From NCBI GenBank assembly GCA_003535305.1, contig DOHL01000097.1, positions 568-6,417 on the forward strand: 5,850 nt of DNA, given 5' to 3'. The translations under genes were made by a program, and so were the position numbers. The stretch's first letter is position 1. Each line of letters starts with the position of its first letter. Shown here one piece after another: positions 4,291 through 5,850 of the stretch. The stretch is from Candidatus Acetothermia bacterium. GTDB taxonomy: Bacteria; Bipolaricaulota; Bipolaricaulia; UBA7950. The notes beneath the pieces are model-generated. The model was not told the origin of the DNA. It was given only the letters and a program-made list of their open reading frames with translations, and ran no database searches.

Positions 4291-5850
4291 TTAAGGAACG
4301 ATTTCCTCTATAAGGAAGACTTGTAAAGTATCACCGACCTGCAGATCGTCAAATCCTTGGAGCTTGATTCCACATTCGCGGCCGCTCTGTACTACAGAGA
4401 CATCCTCTTTGATGCGGCGGAGCGAGGTGATCTCGCCGGAGAAGAGCTCTTCTTCGTTACGAATCACTTTTATTTTAGCGTCGCGGGTCACCTTTCCGGA
4501 AGTCACATAACAGCCGGCGATCGTACCGATAGAGACGTGGAATAGATCACGGATGATGATCTCGCCGATCTTTACCTCTTTATATTCCGGAGAGACCATT
4601 TGGGTCAATCTCCCTTCGATCTCATCGAGCAGATCGTAGATGATATCATACGATTTGATCGACACGTAGTGAGAATTAGCACTTTTAACGGCTTTGGAGT
4701 CCGGTTTGCTGCCAAATCCCACTACCAGGCAAGGGTCTTGCGATGAAGAGGCGAGCAGAACATCGCGTTCTGTTATCGATCCTATACCTGAGTGGATAAT
4801 CTCCAATTGTACATCTCTTACGGAGATATTTTCGATCTCGCGTATCGACGCTTCCAGAGCACCGATCGACGAGGCCTTTAAGATCAATTTTAACTTCTTC
4901 TCCGCTGCTGCTTCGCGAAAGAGTTCGGCCACACTCATTTTGGCGCGAGAAGGCCGCTGCTTGCGATCGTTGGCCCGCTGCTTTTCCGCCTGTCGTTTGG
5001 CTCTATTCTGATCGACACAGATTTCGACCGTCGCTCCAGGAGTGAGAACATGTTGGAGCCCAAGGATCATCACGGCTTTCCCCGGTGTTGCGGCATCGAG
5101 ACGGTGCCCTGTTTCGTCGATCAATGCCTTGACTCTGCCGCAAGTCGATCCGGTAGAGATAAAATCCCGTTCACGCAATGTTCCGTCTTTGATGATCGCT
5201 GTTGCCACCGGCCCCCGGCGGGAATCGAGATGGCTCTCAATAATAATTGCATGCAGCGGGCCGTCGGGATCGGCCCGTAAATCCTCCATCTCTGCCAACA
5301 GGAGAATCATCTCCAGTAGATCGTTGACGTTTTTGCCGGTCAATGCCGACAGAGAGACGACGATCGTATCTCCGCCCAACTCTTCCGGGGTAAGATCTTG
5401 TTCGGTTAACTGAGTGAAGACTCTGTCGATGTTTGCATTGACTTTGTCGATTTTATTTATCGCCACGATGATAGGAACACCGGCCGCTTTAATATGATCG
5501 ATCGCCTCGATGGTCTGCGCCATGATCCCATCGTCGGCTGCTATGACAAGGACAGCAATATCAGTCGCCCTTGCTCCCCGGGCGCGCATAGTGGTAAATG
5601 CCTTATGGCCGGGAGTATCGATGAATGTGATCGTCTTCCCGTTATAAGTGGCATGGTATGCTCCGATCGATTGGGTAATCCCTCCTGGTTCGCCTTTCGC
5701 AGTATGGCCGCGGCGGATCGCATCGAGAAGAGTCGTCTTGCCATGATCGATATGGCCGAGAACAGCGACGACCGATGGTCGTGGTTTCCCTTTTCTTTCT
5801 TGCGGCAATGACTTTGCTGGTCGTTCTTCTGTTTTGTCTTGCTCTTCTTT
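4291..5850 (-). CDS. infB: Translation initiation factor IF-2, N-terminus outside window
   Basis: IF-2 is the GTPase that brings fMet-tRNA to the 30S subunit and promotes subunit joining. The frame is open to the window edge, so 519 residues plus an unseen N-terminal part are encoded. Counting from the first full codon at 5850: a charged linker (1-24); G1 GHIDHGKT (32-39); G2 GGITQ (56-60); G3 DTPGH (78-82, catalytic His); G4 NKID (132-135); G5 SAL (168-170); domain II (about 200-280); a basic helical linker (about 283-303); domain III (about 309-414); and the fMet-tRNA-binding C2 domain (about 419-519), with the typical ECGIKLQGFDDLQVGD near its end. G1 has Ile where Val is usual, and the usual VMPQT reads IMAQT. 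Both are mild. TTG at 5808 lies inside the open frame and is read as leucine, not a start. It leads the DUF503-rbfA operon. Confidence 0.97.
   Translation of the reverse strand, partial: KEEQDKTEERPAKSLPQERKGKPRPSVVAVLGHIDHGKTTLLDAIRRGHTAKGEPGGITQSIGAYHATYNGKTITFIDTPGHKAFTTMRARGARATDIAVLVIAADDGIMAQTIEAIDHIKAAGVPIIVAINKIDKVNANIDRVFTQLTEQDLTPEELGGDTIVVSLSALTGKNVNDLLEMILLLAEMEDLRADPDGPLHAIIIESHLDSRRGPVATAIIKDGTLRERDFISTGSTCGRVKALIDETGHRLDAATPGKAVMILGLQHVLTPGATVEICVDQNRAKRQAEKQRANDRKQRPSRAKMSVAELFREAAAEKKLKLILKASSIGALEASIREIENISVRDVQLEIIHSGIGSITERDVLLASSSQDPCLVVGFGSKPDSKAVKSANSHYVSIKSYDIIYDLLDEIEGRLTQMVSPEYKEVKIGEIIIRDLFHVSIGTIAGCYVTSGKVTRDAKIKVIRNEEELFSGEITSLRRIKEDVSVVQSGRECGIKLQGFDDLQVGDTLQVFLIEEIVP

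Noticed and set aside
5042..5413. Plus-strand open frames opposite infB (also 4357-4545, 4694-5011 and 5494-5811)
   Set aside because: They mirror a highly conserved IF-2 coding sequence and show no family features or ribosome binding sites of their own.
5806..5808. TTG at 5808 as the infB start
   Set aside because: The frame stays open to 5850 with a charged linker typical of IF-2, so it is an internal leucine codon.
1..5850. CRISPR array, tRNA, rRNA or defence genes
   Set aside because: No spaced direct-repeat array, no cloverleaf or rRNA-like stretch and no recognisable defence protein were seen on either strand.

Overview
This is a bacterial window in which every convincing gene lies on the minus strand, so it reads from right to left. 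The right two thirds is housekeeping: the 3' part of infB (translation initiation factor IF-2), a YlxP-like DUF503 gene, rbfA, then thyX and dcd. The infB-DUF503-rbfA order is the translation and ribosome-maturation cluster seen in many Gram-positive-like lineages (Firmicutes, Chloroflexota and others). Here it runs into thyX (flavin-dependent thymidylate synthase) and dcd (dCTP deaminase). I cannot name the phylum. Chloroflexota or a candidate phylum is a guess only.

The left third is different. A carboxymuconolactone-decarboxylase/AhpD-type peroxidase-related gene and upp (uracil phosphoribosyltransferase) form a tight pair 8 bases apart. On both sides of the pair lies DNA from REP-associated tyrosine transposases (RAYT, Y1/HUH family). 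To the left of upp are one intact RAYT gene (101-694), the remnant of a second copy running off the window edge (1-129), and a compound hairpin (720-800). To the right, between the peroxidase gene and dcd, is a scrambled RAYT remnant (about 2120-2312) whose pieces match the left locus nearly base for base.

A perfect 28-bp palindrome occurs twice: inside the intact RAYT coding sequence (378-405) and inside the remnant (2173-2200). Each arm begins GTAG, the tetranucleotide known at the foot of REP hairpins recognised by RAYT proteins. The remnant breaks exactly at a GTAG, and RAYT C-terminal codons have been added in frame to the end of dcd.

Functionally, ThyX, Dcd and Upp all serve pyrimidine nucleotide supply: dUMP to dTMP, dCTP to dUTP, and uracil to UMP. 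IF-2 and RbfA serve translation initiation and 30S maturation. I see no defence system, CRISPR array, tRNA or rRNA. The unusual biology is the RAYT/REP-like remodelling of the dcd-upp interval, including a host gene whose C-terminus is now transposase-derived.
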